Assembly: GCA_013289165.1 (NCBI GenBank) | Contig: JABDAL010000013.1 | Location: 1-42,218, forward strand | Source of the DNA: Bacteroidota bacterium | Lineage (GTDB): Bacteria > Bacteroidota > Bacteroidia > JABEUT01 | Direction: 5' to 3' | Length of the DNA: 42,218 bases | Part shown: positions 24,639 to 34,252 of the stretch, in pieces | How positions within the stretch are numbered: the stretch's first letter is position 1 | Layout of the letters: each line of letters begins with the position of its first letter | Translations under genes and position numbers: made by a program | Notes under the pieces: model-generated | What the model was told of the DNA's origin: nothing | Seen by the model: the letters and a program-made list of their open reading frames with translations, nothing else | The model's database searches: none

Positions 24639-27221
24639 ATGAAAAGTACTGCCAATACGCCACGGTCAAAACCTGTTGCTTCAACAGGTAAATTTAGTGC
24701 ATGGGCTCCCCATGTTGCAGCTATTGTTGTTTTTGCACTGGTCGGTATTGTATACTTTTTTCCGGCTTTAAAGGGATTGGTACTTTCGCAAAGTGATATT
24801 ACCCAGTTCCAGGGAGCTGTTCATGAACTACAAACATTTCGTGCCAAATATCATACCGACCCGCTATGGACAAATTCTATGTTTGGCGGTATGCCATCCT
24901 ATCCTATATCACTTCCATGCCCTACTAATCTTGTGCAGTATCTTTTTGCTCTCCTGGTTAAGTGGCTCCCTTTTCCTGCCGGCATCTTCTTTTTATTTTG
25001 TATAGGTTTTTATATTCTCCTCCGGGTTTTAGATGTTAATCCCTGGGTGGCTATAGTGGGTTCGTTGGCTTATGGGTTTACCTCTTACCTATTTATTATT
25101 CTGGCCGTGGGGCACAATTCAAAGGCGAATGCTATGGCATTTATGGCGCCTGTACTTGCAGGGGTAATTCTTGCATTTAAAGGGAAACGGTTACAGGGTG
25201 CTGTGCTTACAGCACTTGCACTTGCACTCGAACTGTATTCTGACCATCCTCAAATAACTTACTATCTTTTGATAATGGTGGTTATTTATAGTGTTCTCGA
25301 ATTTTTTAAAGCGGTAAAGGAAAAACTAATGGGAGCCTATTTTAAAACGGTTGCAGTTCTTGGAGTGGCTGCCCTGGTGGCAATAGGTACGGATATTACC
25401 AGCCTCTGGCTTACCTATGACTATGGAAAAGTCTCTACCCGTGGAAGATCGGAACTTACTTTAAATGGGGAAAATAAAACAGCAGGGGTAACGGTCAGTT
25501 ATGCCACCCAATGGAGTTATGGAATCCCTGAAACATTCTCGTTTATTATTCCCAATTTTCAGGGAGGGGGCGACAGGGCGCTCGGTGCCGATAAAAATGC
25601 AATGAAGGATATTGATCCTCAATATAGGGAGAATGTTGCCAATTTTGACCAGTATTGGGGCGACCAGCCAAGCACATCAGGGCCGGTTTATGTGGGAGCT
25701 ATTATTTGTTTTTTTGCGTTTCTTGGATTATTTATTATCAAGGGTCCTTTAAAATGGTTTGTATTTATATCAACCATTCTGTCAGTAATGCTTTCATGGG
25801 GACATAATTTCCAATCGTTTACCGATTTGTTTTTCCAATACTTCCCTGGGTATAGCAAATTCAGGTCGGTTTCTATGATATTGGTGGTTGCCGAGCTTGC
25901 GTTGCCTCTTTTAGCTGTTCTTGCTATAGATAAGATTTTAAAAAGCAAAAAATTCCTTGAAGATAAAATCCCTGTTTTGTTTGGGAAAAATGAAATGTCG
26001 GGAAGAAATATATTTTTCGGCTTATTGATCATTGTCGGAGGGTTTACAGTTCTTGCTTTTATTACACCTACTACCTTCACCAGCCTGCAAAAGACCGATG
26101 AAGTCAATCAAAAATTATATGAGGTGGAAGAAGAGTCAGGACGCGAAATTCCCCCCGCTGAAATGAAACAGTACAGGGAAACTATTCAACAGATGATGCC
26201 CTACGTTATACAGGCAAGAAAAAGCATTTTTACTGCCGATGCTGCCCGCAGTTCCATTTTCATAATTTTTGCTGCCCTGCTTACATGGCTCTACATGAAA
26301 AAAATTATCGACTGGAAATGGTTTGTGGCTGTAATGGGAGTTTTTATACTTGCTGATATGTTCCCACTGGATAAGCGATACCTGGGTGATGAAAATTTTA
26401 GGTCCAAGCGTCCGGTGAGTGAAGACTTTGAGCCAAGTGCGGCAGACCAGGAGATATTAAGGGATACTACACTTGATTACCGTGTTATAAATACCACTGC
26501 CCGCCCCGACCAGGATGGTTTGACTTCTTATTACCATAAATCACTGGGAGGATATAGCGGGGCTAAAATGAAGCGTTACGATGAATTAATGACCTATCAA
26601 ATTGACAGGGAGCTAAGAGGAATTTATCAGGCAATCGAGGGGCAGCCTGCGTACTTAAGCGTAATAAATATGCTGAATACAAAATATGCTATTGTGGAAG
26701 AAAGAAATGGGCAAAAGACGGCTGTGCCTGTTCCCGGTGCGCTTGGCAATGCATGGTTTGTAGACAATTATAGAAAAGTGGATGATGCCGATTCGGAAAT
26801 GGTAGCACTTGCCGGTTTCAATCCTGCTACTACAGCTATTGTAGACAAACGTTTCGGCGATTACCTGAAAATAAACAATAATCTTCCTCACGATTCAACA
26901 GCTTTTATAAGGATGACGTCCTATGAACCCAATGATCTGAATTATGTATCCCATTCCAGTATGGAAAGGCTTGCCGTATTTTCTGAGATATATTATAAAG
27001 ATGGCTGGCAGGCATATATTGACGGGCAACGTGCTGACCACATACGTGTAAATTACGTGTTACGTGCAATGATTGTTCCTGCCGGTGACCATAAAATTGA
27101 ATTCAAATTCCATCCTTCTCATTATTTTATTGGAGAAAAAATTTCATTGGCAAGCTCACTTATACTTTTTGCCAGTTGTGTTGGGTTCCTCTTTGTGCAG
27201 TTTAGGAAGAAGCCGGAATAA
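24639..27221 (+). CDS. YfhO-family large membrane protein
   Basis: The 860-residue integral membrane protein has about a dozen transmembrane segments. The first is at about residues 25-48. Acidic and aromatic loops follow (VLSQSDITQFQGAVHELQTF, DPLWTNSMFGGMPSY), then LALELYSDHPQITYYL. A soluble C-terminal part ends with YYKDGWQAYIDGQRADHIRVN and RAMIVPAGDHKIEFKFHP before a final helix. These are standard YfhO features; Bacillus YfhO decorates lipoteichoic acid with sugar, as a GT-C type transferase. A glycosyltransferase role in envelope glycan is therefore likely, substrate unknown. The GT4 gene follows after 2 bp. Confidence 0.9.
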   Translation: MKSTANTPRSKPVASTGKFSAWAPHVAAIVVFALVGIVYFFPALKGLVLSQSDITQFQGAVHELQTFRAKYHTDPLWTNSMFGGMPSYPISLPCPTNLVQYLFALLVKWLPFPAGIFFLFCIGFYILLRVLDVNPWVAIVGSLAYGFTSYLFIILAVGHNSKANAMAFMAPVLAGVILAFKGKRLQGAVLTALALALELYSDHPQITYYLLIMVVIYSVLEFFKAVKEKLMGAYFKTVAVLGVAALVAIGTDITSLWLTYDYGKVSTRGRSELTLNGENKTAGVTVSYATQWSYGIPETFSFIIPNFQGGGDRALGADKNAMKDIDPQYRENVANFDQYWGDQPSTSGPVYVGAIICFFAFLGLFIIKGPLKWFVFISTILSVMLSWGHNFQSFTDLFFQYFPGYSKFRSVSMILVVAELALPLLAVLAIDKILKSKKFLEDKIPVLFGKNEMSGRNIFFGLLIIVGGFTVLAFITPTTFTSLQKTDEVNQKLYEVEEESGREIPPAEMKQYRETIQQMMPYVIQARKSIFTADAARSSIFIIFAALLTWLYMKKIIDWKWFVAVMGVFILADMFPLDKRYLGDENFRSKRPVSEDFEPSAADQEILRDTTLDYRVINTTARPDQDGLTSYYHKSLGGYSGAKMKRYDELMTYQIDRELRGIYQAIEGQPAYLSVINMLNTKYAIVEERNGQKTAVPVPGALGNAWFVDNYRKVDDADSEMVALAGFNPATTAIVDKRFGDYLKINNNLPHDSTAFIRMTSYEPNDLNYVSHSSMERLAVFSEIYYKDGWQAYIDGQRADHIRVNYVLRAMIVPAGDHKIEFKFHPSHYFIGEKISLASSLILFASCVGFLFVQFRKKPE

Positions 27222-27223
27222 AA

Positions 27224-28564
27224 ATGAAAAAGGTTCTTATTATTACCTATTACTGGCCTCCCAGCGGAGGAGCAGGAGTTCAGCGCTGGCTGAAGTTTAC
27301 AAAATATTTGCGTAGCTATGGTTGGGAACCCGTTATTTACACTCCCGAAAATCCCGAGTCTCCTCATAATGATCCTTCTCTTCAAAAAGATATCCCCGAA
27401 AACGTTACTGTTATTAAAACAAAAATCTGGGAACCTTATAATTTTTACAAACTTTTCATAGGCCAGAAAAAAGACCAGAAAATAAATTCTGCATTTCTTA
27501 CGGAATTTAAAAAACCCAGGAAGTTTGAAAAGATTGCCGTATGGATTCGGGGAAACATTTTTATTCCCGATGCACGGATGTTTTGGGTTAAGCCCTCCGT
27601 AAAATATCTCATCAATTACCTCAAACAAGATCCGGTGGATGCTGTTATTTCAACAGGGCCTCCGCATAGTATGCACCTGGTTGCACTGGGGCTTAAAAAA
27701 AGCCTGGATATCCCATGGATGGCTGATTTTCGGGACCCCTGGACGAATATCGATTTCTATTCAAAATTAATGCTTACTTCTTTTGCTGACCATAAACATA
27801 AGCGACAGGAATTAGATGTTTTAAACAATGCAGATGCAGTAGTTTGTGTAGGTAGAACTTGGCTTAATGAATTAGAGGAAATATGGAGAAATGAAAAAAA
27901 GATTAGGAAAAATCAAACTACCCAATCCGAAAAATTCCATTATATCTCCAATGGTTACGACCCGGATGACTATGCCGATGAGCAAATGGAGGTAGATAAA
28001 AAATTTAGTATTGTTTATGTAGGTACATTAGACAGGAGCCGTAATCCCGGAATACTCTGGAAAACACTTTCAGATATTATAAAGAAAAACGAAGGATTTA
28101 CTGATGACTTACAAATAAAATTGGTTGGTAAAACAGATATTACTGTTTTAGAAGATATAGAGAAGAATGGACTTTTACCTTATGTGGAAAAAATTGCTTA
28201 CCTCACCCATGAGGAGGTTATAAAAGTTCAAAAGAAATCGCAGGTACTATTGTTGCTTATCAATAATACTCCCAATGCTATGGGAATAAATACCGGGAAA
28301 GTTTTTGAATACCTGGCAGCCAGGAGGCCTATTCTCTGCATTGGCCCCGTAGGTGGCGATGCCGATAAAATGCTTACTGAAACAAAAGGCGGATTTGTAT
28401 CCGGCTATGAAGACAGCCAAACATTAGAAGCAAATATTCTTTACTTTTACAAGAGATACAAGCAGGGAAATTTACCCAGTGAAAGTATACACATCGAAAA
28501 ATACTCTCGCAAAATGCTCACGGGAGAGATTGTAAAAGTACTCGACAGGATTATAAAACATTAA
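27224..28564 (+). CDS. Family 4 glycosyltransferase
   Basis: The 446-residue protein opens MKKVLIITYYWPPSGGAGVQR, the N-terminal Rossmann signature of GT4 enzymes. STGPPHSMHLVALGL, DFRDPWTNI and a donor-binding C-terminal half follow (FSIVYVGTLDRSRNPG, then GINTGKVFEYLAARRPILCIG with the conserved E in KVFEYLA). It likely transfers a nucleotide-activated sugar at the cytoplasmic membrane face. No signal peptide is seen. It is tightly coupled to the YfhO-like gene (2-bp gap) and followed 12 bp later by the GH92 enzyme. Confidence 0.92.
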   Translation: MKKVLIITYYWPPSGGAGVQRWLKFTKYLRSYGWEPVIYTPENPESPHNDPSLQKDIPENVTVIKTKIWEPYNFYKLFIGQKKDQKINSAFLTEFKKPRKFEKIAVWIRGNIFIPDARMFWVKPSVKYLINYLKQDPVDAVISTGPPHSMHLVALGLKKSLDIPWMADFRDPWTNIDFYSKLMLTSFADHKHKRQELDVLNNADAVVCVGRTWLNELEEIWRNEKKIRKNQTTQSEKFHYISNGYDPDDYADEQMEVDKKFSIVYVGTLDRSRNPGILWKTLSDIIKKNEGFTDDLQIKLVGKTDITVLEDIEKNGLLPYVEKIAYLTHEEVIKVQKKSQVLLLLINNTPNAMGINTGKVFEYLAARRPILCIGPVGGDADKMLTETKGGFVSGYEDSQTLEANILYFYKRYKQGNLPSESIHIEKYSRKMLTGEIVKVLDRIIKH

Positions 28565-28576
28565 TTCAAAATAAGG

Positions 28577-31516
28577 ATGAAAAACAGGTTATGGACATTA
28601 GTATTATTACTAATTATTACAGGACTTGGTTTTACATCTGCCCAGCAAAGAAACCTTACCCAATATGTGAACCCATTTATTGGTACAGCCGGGCATGGGC
28701 ATACTTTTCCGGGGGCATGTTATCCTTTTGGGATGATGCAACTGAGTCCGGATACCCGCCTTACAGGTTGGGACGGCTGCTCAGGCTACCATTATTCCGA
28801 TAGTGTAATTTATGGTTTCACGCATACTCATTTAAGCGGTACAGGTTGTTCCGATTGGGGCGATATTCTGCTGATGCCTGTTCCAAAACTGGTTGACACA
28901 AAAAAAGATGATGGAGAAACAATAGGTTCTTACACTTCTGCATTCTCCCACAAAAATGAAAAAGCAAGCCCGGGATATTATTCCGTTATGCTTCGCAATG
29001 GCAATATAAAAGCTGAATTGACTGTTGGAGAAAGGGCGGGAATTCACCGGTACACATATACTAAAAAGGACTCATGCATTATTGTTCTCGACCTTCAGCA
29101 TCGTGATGAAGTGCTTGGCTCGCGTGTTACTTTTGTAAGTGATACGGAAGTATCCGGCTACCGCCGTTCCAAGGCCTGGGCAAATGACCAGGTAGTGTAT
29201 TTTGATATCCGTTTTTCAAAGCCTTTTAGTAGTAAAAAACTCTTCCATGAAAACAAATTAATTGAATTTAAAAAGGAATACGATGCAAAGAATATAAAAA
29301 TTGCATTTGGCTTTAAGCATAGTGATAAGATATTAGTTAAAATAGGCATCTCTGCTGTAAGTGCTGCCAATGCTGCACAAAATTTAAGTTCTGAAATTCC
29401 GGCATGGGATTTTGAAGCAACCCTTCATAAAACGGAAATGGCATGGAACGAGTACCTGAATAAAATACAAGTTTCTTCCAAAGATAAATCTTTGCTTACC
29501 ACGTTTTATACGGCTCTTTATCATACTGCCATACATCCCAGTCTATATACTGATTTAAACGGAGAATACCTGGGGCGTGATTTTAAAACTCATGTGGCAA
29601 AGGGATATAATGTGTATACTGTTTTCTCCTTGTGGGATACTTATCGTGCCGAGCATCCGCTGATGACTTTGATAAAACCATCCCTGGATGTACAATTTAT
29701 ACAAACATTTTTGCGACAATATGAACAGGGTGGTTCATTGCCTATATGGGAGCTTTCAGCAAATGAAACCAAATGTATGATTGGGTATCATTCTGTTCCC
29801 GTGATTGTAGATGCTTATATGAAAGGTATACGTGGCTTCGATGCCGATGAAGCGTTGAAGGCAATGGAACATAGCGCCGATGCGAGATGGAGAGGCCTCC
29901 ATTCATTTCGGAACTACGGATACATTCCTTCAGATAAGGAGCGGGAATCGGTTTCCAAAACATTGGAATATTCATATGATGACTGGTGTATATCTCAATT
30001 TGCAAAGGCGTTAGATAAAAAGGAAGATTACCTGGAATATAAATTACTTGCAGAAAATTACAAGAACCTGTTTGACCCTACTACCGGATTTATGAGGGCA
30101 AAACAGAATGGTGCCTGGTATAAGCCATTTGACCCCAGGCAGGTTGATTTTAACTATACCGAAGCCAATGCCTGGCAATATACATTTAACCCTCCCGATG
30201 ATATAAGCGGGTTGATACAATTATATGGAAACAAAGAAAAAATGGCTCAGAAATTAGATAGCCTGTTTCTTACTTCATCGCAAACTACCGGTAGGGACCA
30301 GGTTGATATTAGCGGCATGATTGGGCAATATGCACAGGGTAATGAACCCAGCCATCACATGGCATTTCTGTTCAATTATCTTGGCCGGCCATGGAAAACA
30401 GTTCAATATGTAAGAGAAATAGAAAAGATGTATACGTCTGGCCCGGATGGCCTGTGTGGCAACGAAGATTGCGGGCAAATGTCGGCATGGTATGTATTAG
30501 CTTCTATAGGGATTTACCAGGTATGTCCCGGCGATAACCAGTTTATCCTGACCACTCCTTTGTTTGATACAGTAAAAATAAATATGGAAAATGGTAAAAC
30601 ATTTTCTATTGTTTCTCATCTTAGTAAGCCTAATGCTAAATATATAAACTCTGCAACGCTAAATGGCAATGAGCATAAGCAATCATTTATTCGTTATGAG
30701 GAAGTGATGAATGGAGGAAGCCTTCAGTTGCAGGTGGGGGACGAATACAATGATTTATGGGGAACAGGAAAGGATGTTCCGGTGGATTCTTTAAGTTCAA
30801 ATAATATTGTCCCTGAGCCTTATTTTGAATATGGGAAGCCTACATTTTCCGATTCTGTTGAAGTTGCTCTGAAAGGATATACAAATGATGACACCATCCG
30901 TTATAGTATTTTTGATTCCAGTAATGGAGGTATTCCAAAACTTTATACCAAGCCATTCTATTTGCATCATTCCGGCTGTGTAATGGCGTGGCTTACGAGA
31001 GATGGTGCCAGCAGCATGGAAAATTCGGGTTGTTATACTAAGATTCCTAAAGGAAGAAAAATCAAACTGGTTTCCCAGCCCGATAACCAGTATGCCGCTA
31101 GTGGACCGGATGCCCTAATAGATTATCAGCATGGCACTATTGATTTTAGCACCGGAAACTGGCAGGGATACCAGGGTATGGATTTTGAAGCTGTTGTTGA
31201 TTTGGGGAAAATTCAGACTATTAAAAAAGTGGGGGCCGAGTTTTTGCAGGATGTTGGAAGCTGGATAATGATGCCCCGTTTTGTTGATATTTCTATTTCA
31301 ACGGATAGTATAAACTATAAACCCATTGTGCATAAGACTAGTCCTATGCCTGACAATAACTATACCGCCACTATTCAAACAATGGGGAGCGATATTACTC
31401 CGCAAAATGCCCGATATGTTAAAGTATTTGCTAAAAATTATGGGAAGCTTCCTTCCTGGCATGCAGGAGCCGGGGGGAACTCCTGGATTTTTATTGATGA
31501 AATAACGGTTGAGTAA
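28577..31516 (+). CDS. GH92 alpha-mannosidase with C-terminal accessory domains
   Basis: The 979-residue exported enzyme has a signal peptide (to about residue 22, TSAQQ). The GH92 N-domain begins VNPFIGTAGHGHTFPGACYPFG. The catalytic (alpha/alpha)6 part contains VFSLWDTYRAEHPL, GNEPSHHMAFLFNYLG (whose Glu is the family catalytic acid) and GNEDCGQMSAWYVLASIG (acidic base region). After about residue 750 come a chitobiase C-terminal-like beta domain (VEVALKGYTNDDTIRYSIFD) and an F5/8-type-C-like module (NWQGYQGMDFEAVVDLGKIQTIKKVGAEFL). GH92 enzymes are calcium-dependent exo-mannosidases acting on N-glycans or mannans. It is periplasmic or surface-located. No SusC/D pair is adjacent, so this is not a standard utilisation locus. 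Confidence 0.94.
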   Translation: MKNRLWTLVLLLIITGLGFTSAQQRNLTQYVNPFIGTAGHGHTFPGACYPFGMMQLSPDTRLTGWDGCSGYHYSDSVIYGFTHTHLSGTGCSDWGDILLMPVPKLVDTKKDDGETIGSYTSAFSHKNEKASPGYYSVMLRNGNIKAELTVGERAGIHRYTYTKKDSCIIVLDLQHRDEVLGSRVTFVSDTEVSGYRRSKAWANDQVVYFDIRFSKPFSSKKLFHENKLIEFKKEYDAKNIKIAFGFKHSDKILVKIGISAVSAANAAQNLSSEIPAWDFEATLHKTEMAWNEYLNKIQVSSKDKSLLTTFYTALYHTAIHPSLYTDLNGEYLGRDFKTHVAKGYNVYTVFSLWDTYRAEHPLMTLIKPSLDVQFIQTFLRQYEQGGSLPIWELSANETKCMIGYHSVPVIVDAYMKGIRGFDADEALKAMEHSADARWRGLHSFRNYGYIPSDKERESVSKTLEYSYDDWCISQFAKALDKKEDYLEYKLLAENYKNLFDPTTGFMRAKQNGAWYKPFDPRQVDFNYTEANAWQYTFNPPDDISGLIQLYGNKEKMAQKLDSLFLTSSQTTGRDQVDISGMIGQYAQGNEPSHHMAFLFNYLGRPWKTVQYVREIEKMYTSGPDGLCGNEDCGQMSAWYVLASIGIYQVCPGDNQFILTTPLFDTVKINMENGKTFSIVSHLSKPNAKYINSATLNGNEHKQSFIRYEEVMNGGSLQLQVGDEYNDLWGTGKDVPVDSLSSNNIVPEPYFEYGKPTFSDSVEVALKGYTNDDTIRYSIFDSSNGGIPKLYTKPFYLHHSGCVMAWLTRDGASSMENSGCYTKIPKGRKIKLVSQPDNQYAASGPDALIDYQHGTIDFSTGNWQGYQGMDFEAVVDLGKIQTIKKVGAEFLQDVGSWIMMPRFVDISISTDSINYKPIVHKTSPMPDNNYTATIQTMGSDITPQNARYVKVFAKNYGKLPSWHAGAGGNSWIFIDEITVE

Positions 31517-31903
31517 TACTTCCGCTTCTGCCATTCATTGGCAAAAACCTGCCAGATAATAAGTCATTCCCGCCATTTAATAATTCTCAGTTCCTTAATC
31601 AGATGGAATTATTTTTCTTTGCAATGAATGGTTAACACAATATATCAGGTAGCATGCAAGTTAATACATACCATAATCTCTCCTTCAGGATTTTAAGTAT
31701 TCTACTTGATATAAAATTATCCTCATCCTTCAATTATAGATTGGTTTTCCCTGTGGTTTCATTCCCTTGTAAAGGCTTCAAGGTGAATATATATAATGGG
31801 GTTTTGTGTGGGTGAGACTCGCCGATTGCCCTGCCGTAACAAAGTCATGACATAAACTTACCGTTGCGGCAGGAGCGGCAAGTTACTTTCCCTTCCTTTT
31901 TAC
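31517..31903. other. Gene-free stretch between GH92 and nadK
   Basis: No credible coding frame. CCATTCATTG (31531-31540) recurs inverted as CAATGAATGG (31622-31631). At 31830-31873 an 11-bp stem (CCTGCCGTAAC with GTTGCGGCAGG, one G-T pair) closes a loop containing GTCATGACATAA, which resembles the 15.7-16.0 kb motif. The hairpin ends 30 bp before the nadK -7 box, so it may act as an operator or as the end of the GH92 transcript. Confidence 0.45.
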
Positions 31904-31911
31904 TATCTTTG
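31904..31911 (+). promoter_or_regulatory. Candidate -7 box TATCTTTG for nadK
   Basis: Exact TAnnTTTG with only 6 bases between its last G and the ATG at 31918, implying a leaderless or near-leaderless mRNA. Confidence 0.55.
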
Positions 31912-31917
31912 GGCATT

Positions 31918-32796
31918 ATGCGCATAGCTATATATGGGAGGCCTTCCCAAAGTAACCGTTGCGAAGAAGCGAAAAAGATATTTTCACAGCTCAACCTGTT
32001 GGGAATAGACTATACAGTTCACCAGGTATATTATGATTCTCTAAAAGATGTTGTTGATTTTCCTTCCGGAATCACAGCATTTTCTTCAAAACTGGCAGAA
32101 AAATCGGTAGATTACCTGGTAAGTATTGGTGGCGACGGAACCCTTTTAGAAAGTTTGCCTTTTGTGGTTGATGCGGGTGTCCCGATATTGGGTATCAATA
32201 CAGGAAAACTGGGGTTTCTTTCACAAGTTCATAAAGAGGATATCGAGCCTGCCATTAAGGCCCTAAAAGAGAAAAACTTTACGATACATACCCGAAGCCT
32301 GCTTCATCTTAAAACAGAAGGAAACGTTTTTGGAAATAATAATTATGCCCTTAATGAAGTATGTGTTCAGCGAAAGGATACATCTACTATGGTGACCATT
32401 CATGCCTATATTAATGGAGAACTTCTTAACTCCTACTGGGCAGATGGATTGATTATTGCTACTCCTACCGGATCTACCGCCTATTCCCTCAGTTGCAGCG
32501 GCCCCATTTTACTTCCCGAGGATTCCAGCTTCATCATTACTCCCATAGCACCTCATAATTTAAATGTGAGGCCCGTAGTCATTCCCGACAGTTGTGAAAT
32601 AACATTAAAGGTGGAGGGAAGAAATCCTACTTATCTTGTTTCACTCGATTCCCGCTCTGTTCCCATGGAAAATAAAAAGGAACTTACTATCTATAAAGAA
32701 TCATTTGGAGTAAAACTCATTCAGCTACCCGACTATAGTTTCGCTAAAACCTTACGGTCTAAGCTAAACTGGGGTAAGGACCTGAGGAATGAGTAA
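31918..32796 (+). CDS. nadK: NAD kinase
   Basis: The 292-residue enzyme phosphorylates NAD to NADP with ATP or polyphosphate. It carries the family motif GGDGT (residues 71-75), LGINTGKLGFLSQV, the NE motif (ALNEVCVQRK), the glycine/threonine block DGLIIATPTGSTAYSLSCSG and the C-terminal HNLNVRPVVIPD region. The length is normal and the protein cytoplasmic. The ATG at 31918 (MRIAIYGR) is the family start; the frame is open 54 bases further upstream but that part includes the promoter. It stands alone behind its own promoter. Confidence 0.96.
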   Translation: MRIAIYGRPSQSNRCEEAKKIFSQLNLLGIDYTVHQVYYDSLKDVVDFPSGITAFSSKLAEKSVDYLVSIGGDGTLLESLPFVVDAGVPILGINTGKLGFLSQVHKEDIEPAIKALKEKNFTIHTRSLLHLKTEGNVFGNNNYALNEVCVQRKDTSTMVTIHAYINGELLNSYWADGLIIATPTGSTAYSLSCSGPILLPEDSSFIITPIAPHNLNVRPVVIPDSCEITLKVEGRNPTYLVSLDSRSVPMENKKELTIYKESFGVKLIQLPDYSFAKTLRSKLNWGKDLRNE

Positions 32797-32831
32797 GCAA
32801 AATAATCATCAATTAATTATATCTTATTTTT

Positions 32832-32839
32832 TACATTTG
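32832..32839 (+). promoter_or_regulatory. Candidate -7 box TACATTTG
   Basis: Exact TAnnTTTG 12 bp before the start at 32852; probably drives the two envelope protein genes. Confidence 0.5.
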
Positions 32840-32851
32840 TAAAAAAGATTG

Positions 32852-33460
32852 ATGAAGAAATTATTACTACTAACATTATTATTACAATGTTTTGCCTGTA
32901 GTGCCATATATGGTCAATATGGTTTGCAAGCTTCCATACTGGCCCCTACCGGTTACTACCAGTATGTTTTGAAACCTGCTGTAGGAGCTGAATTTTTAAT
33001 AAAATCCGGGGATATGGACGACATTTATTCGTTCGGTGGTTCTATTGGATATGCGAAATTTAACCCAACACAAGACACATTTAGAACATATGCTACAGGG
33101 GGACAGGGGTTCCTTTTCCCCGGCTATGAAGTAATACATTCGTATCAGGAAATCTCTGTAGGGGTGACAAATGATTTGAGACTTCTTCCCGAGCGCAAAA
33201 TTTGTCCTGTTATTGGATTCGATCTTTATTTCTATGTAATTACGGTCAGTGAAGACGATTATGCGGAAACAATAATACAATCAAGTTCACAGGGAGACAA
33301 TTATTGGCTGCTTTCTATTTTGCCACGGGTTGGGGTGCAATATAAAATAAATGAAAGCCTGTATCTCACGGGTGGTTTTGGAAGAAGTATGAGCTTGACC
33401 GGTATAGTTCAGGGGCAGGTACTTTGGAAAACATTTTTTAATTTGATATATTGTCCTTAA
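32852..33460 (+). CDS. Small outer-membrane beta-barrel-like protein
   Basis: The 202-residue product has a signal peptide (MKKLLLLTLLLQCFACSAIYG) followed by alternating strands. Examples are YQYVLKPAVGAEFLIKSG, YSFGGSIGYAKFNPTQDTF, WLLSILPRVGVQYKINESLYLTGGFGRSM and the ending VLWKTFFNLIYCP. The layout fits a small 8-strand barrel of the outer-membrane-protein type, but no specific family was recognised. The ending lacks the classic terminal Phe. Function unknown. A lipoprotein gene follows after 6 bp, so the two are likely co-expressed and may form a surface pair. Confidence 0.8.
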   Translation: MKKLLLLTLLLQCFACSAIYGQYGLQASILAPTGYYQYVLKPAVGAEFLIKSGDMDDIYSFGGSIGYAKFNPTQDTFRTYATGGQGFLFPGYEVIHSYQEISVGVTNDLRLLPERKICPVIGFDLYFYVITVSEDDYAETIIQSSSQGDNYWLLSILPRVGVQYKINESLYLTGGFGRSMSLTGIVQGQVLWKTFFNLIYCP

Positions 33461-33466
33461 AGAAGA

Positions 33467-34246
33467 ATGAAAAAAACGTACGTTTATTACCTGTTTTTTT
33501 GTTTTTTAATAATGTTTTTTACGAGGTGCTCCAAACCCTATCAACAGGCACTTCCAATCGTTCAATTTGTTTCTGCTGTTCCCTACGGCTTGGCCGATAC
33601 GCTTCTATTAAGTGGTTATATTACTTCAGCAGGGGCAAGTGATGTGGAATATACCGGATTCAGTTTTAGTAATGTACCTACCTTCGACCTGTTATCTCAC
33701 CAGGTATTACTAAATTCCAATCCTGACGGAACCTTTTCTGCTCTTGTAACAGCATATAATGATAGCACCTATTATTTTGAAGCTTTTGCCGCAAATCAAT
33801 ATGGATATACTGTAAGTAATGTTTTTAAATATACAGTCCCGGCTGCAAAACCCGATTCTGCCCCCTGCAACATACCACGAAATACTATTATTTTTAATGA
33901 TAATAACTGGACGCCTGCAAGTGTTTTTGGCTCCGGTGGACAAAATCCATATGGTTCATATTATGTAGAAGCCGATTTTGGAGCAGGATATTCGATTGAT
34001 ATATATTTCAATATGGTTCCTACCAATGGGGAATATTTGGTTCTTTCCCCGAATAATTTTGTTGGCTATAATGGCAGCCATTACATAGCTACTTTAATAA
34101 TGGATCAGGACTATCCTTTTAATCAGAATGGCTATGTTTATATAACCCAAAATAAAGATGGTTCAACAACTTTGTCGTTTTGCTCATTAGTGGTTAATAT
34201 GTTCTCTACTAATTTTCCGGTTTCTGCGAAAATTACCTATCACTAA
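33467..34246 (+). CDS. Predicted lipoprotein with FN3-like segment, unknown function
   Basis: The 259-residue protein has an N-terminal hydrophobic stretch ending FTRC (Cys21), a somewhat unusual lipobox. Residues about 30-125 read like a fibronectin-III or Ig-like domain (SGYITSAGASDVEYTGFSFS, YYFEAFAANQYGYTVSN). The C-terminal part is beta-rich with IIFNDNNWTPASVFG and YYVEADFGAGYSIDIYFN. No enzymatic motif is visible. It follows the barrel-like gene by 6 bp and ends 6 bp before the convergent hemC-hemD gene. It is probably surface- or periplasm-anchored. Confidence 0.78.
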   Translation: MKKTYVYYLFFCFLIMFFTRCSKPYQQALPIVQFVSAVPYGLADTLLLSGYITSAGASDVEYTGFSFSNVPTFDLLSHQVLLNSNPDGTFSALVTAYNDSTYYFEAFAANQYGYTVSNVFKYTVPAAKPDSAPCNIPRNTIIFNDNNWTPASVFGSGGQNPYGSYYVEADFGAGYSIDIYFNMVPTNGEYLVLSPNNFVGYNGSHYIATLIMDQDYPFNQNGYVYITQNKDGSTTLSFCSLVVNMFSTNFPVSAKITYH

Positions 34247-34252
34247 AATCGG

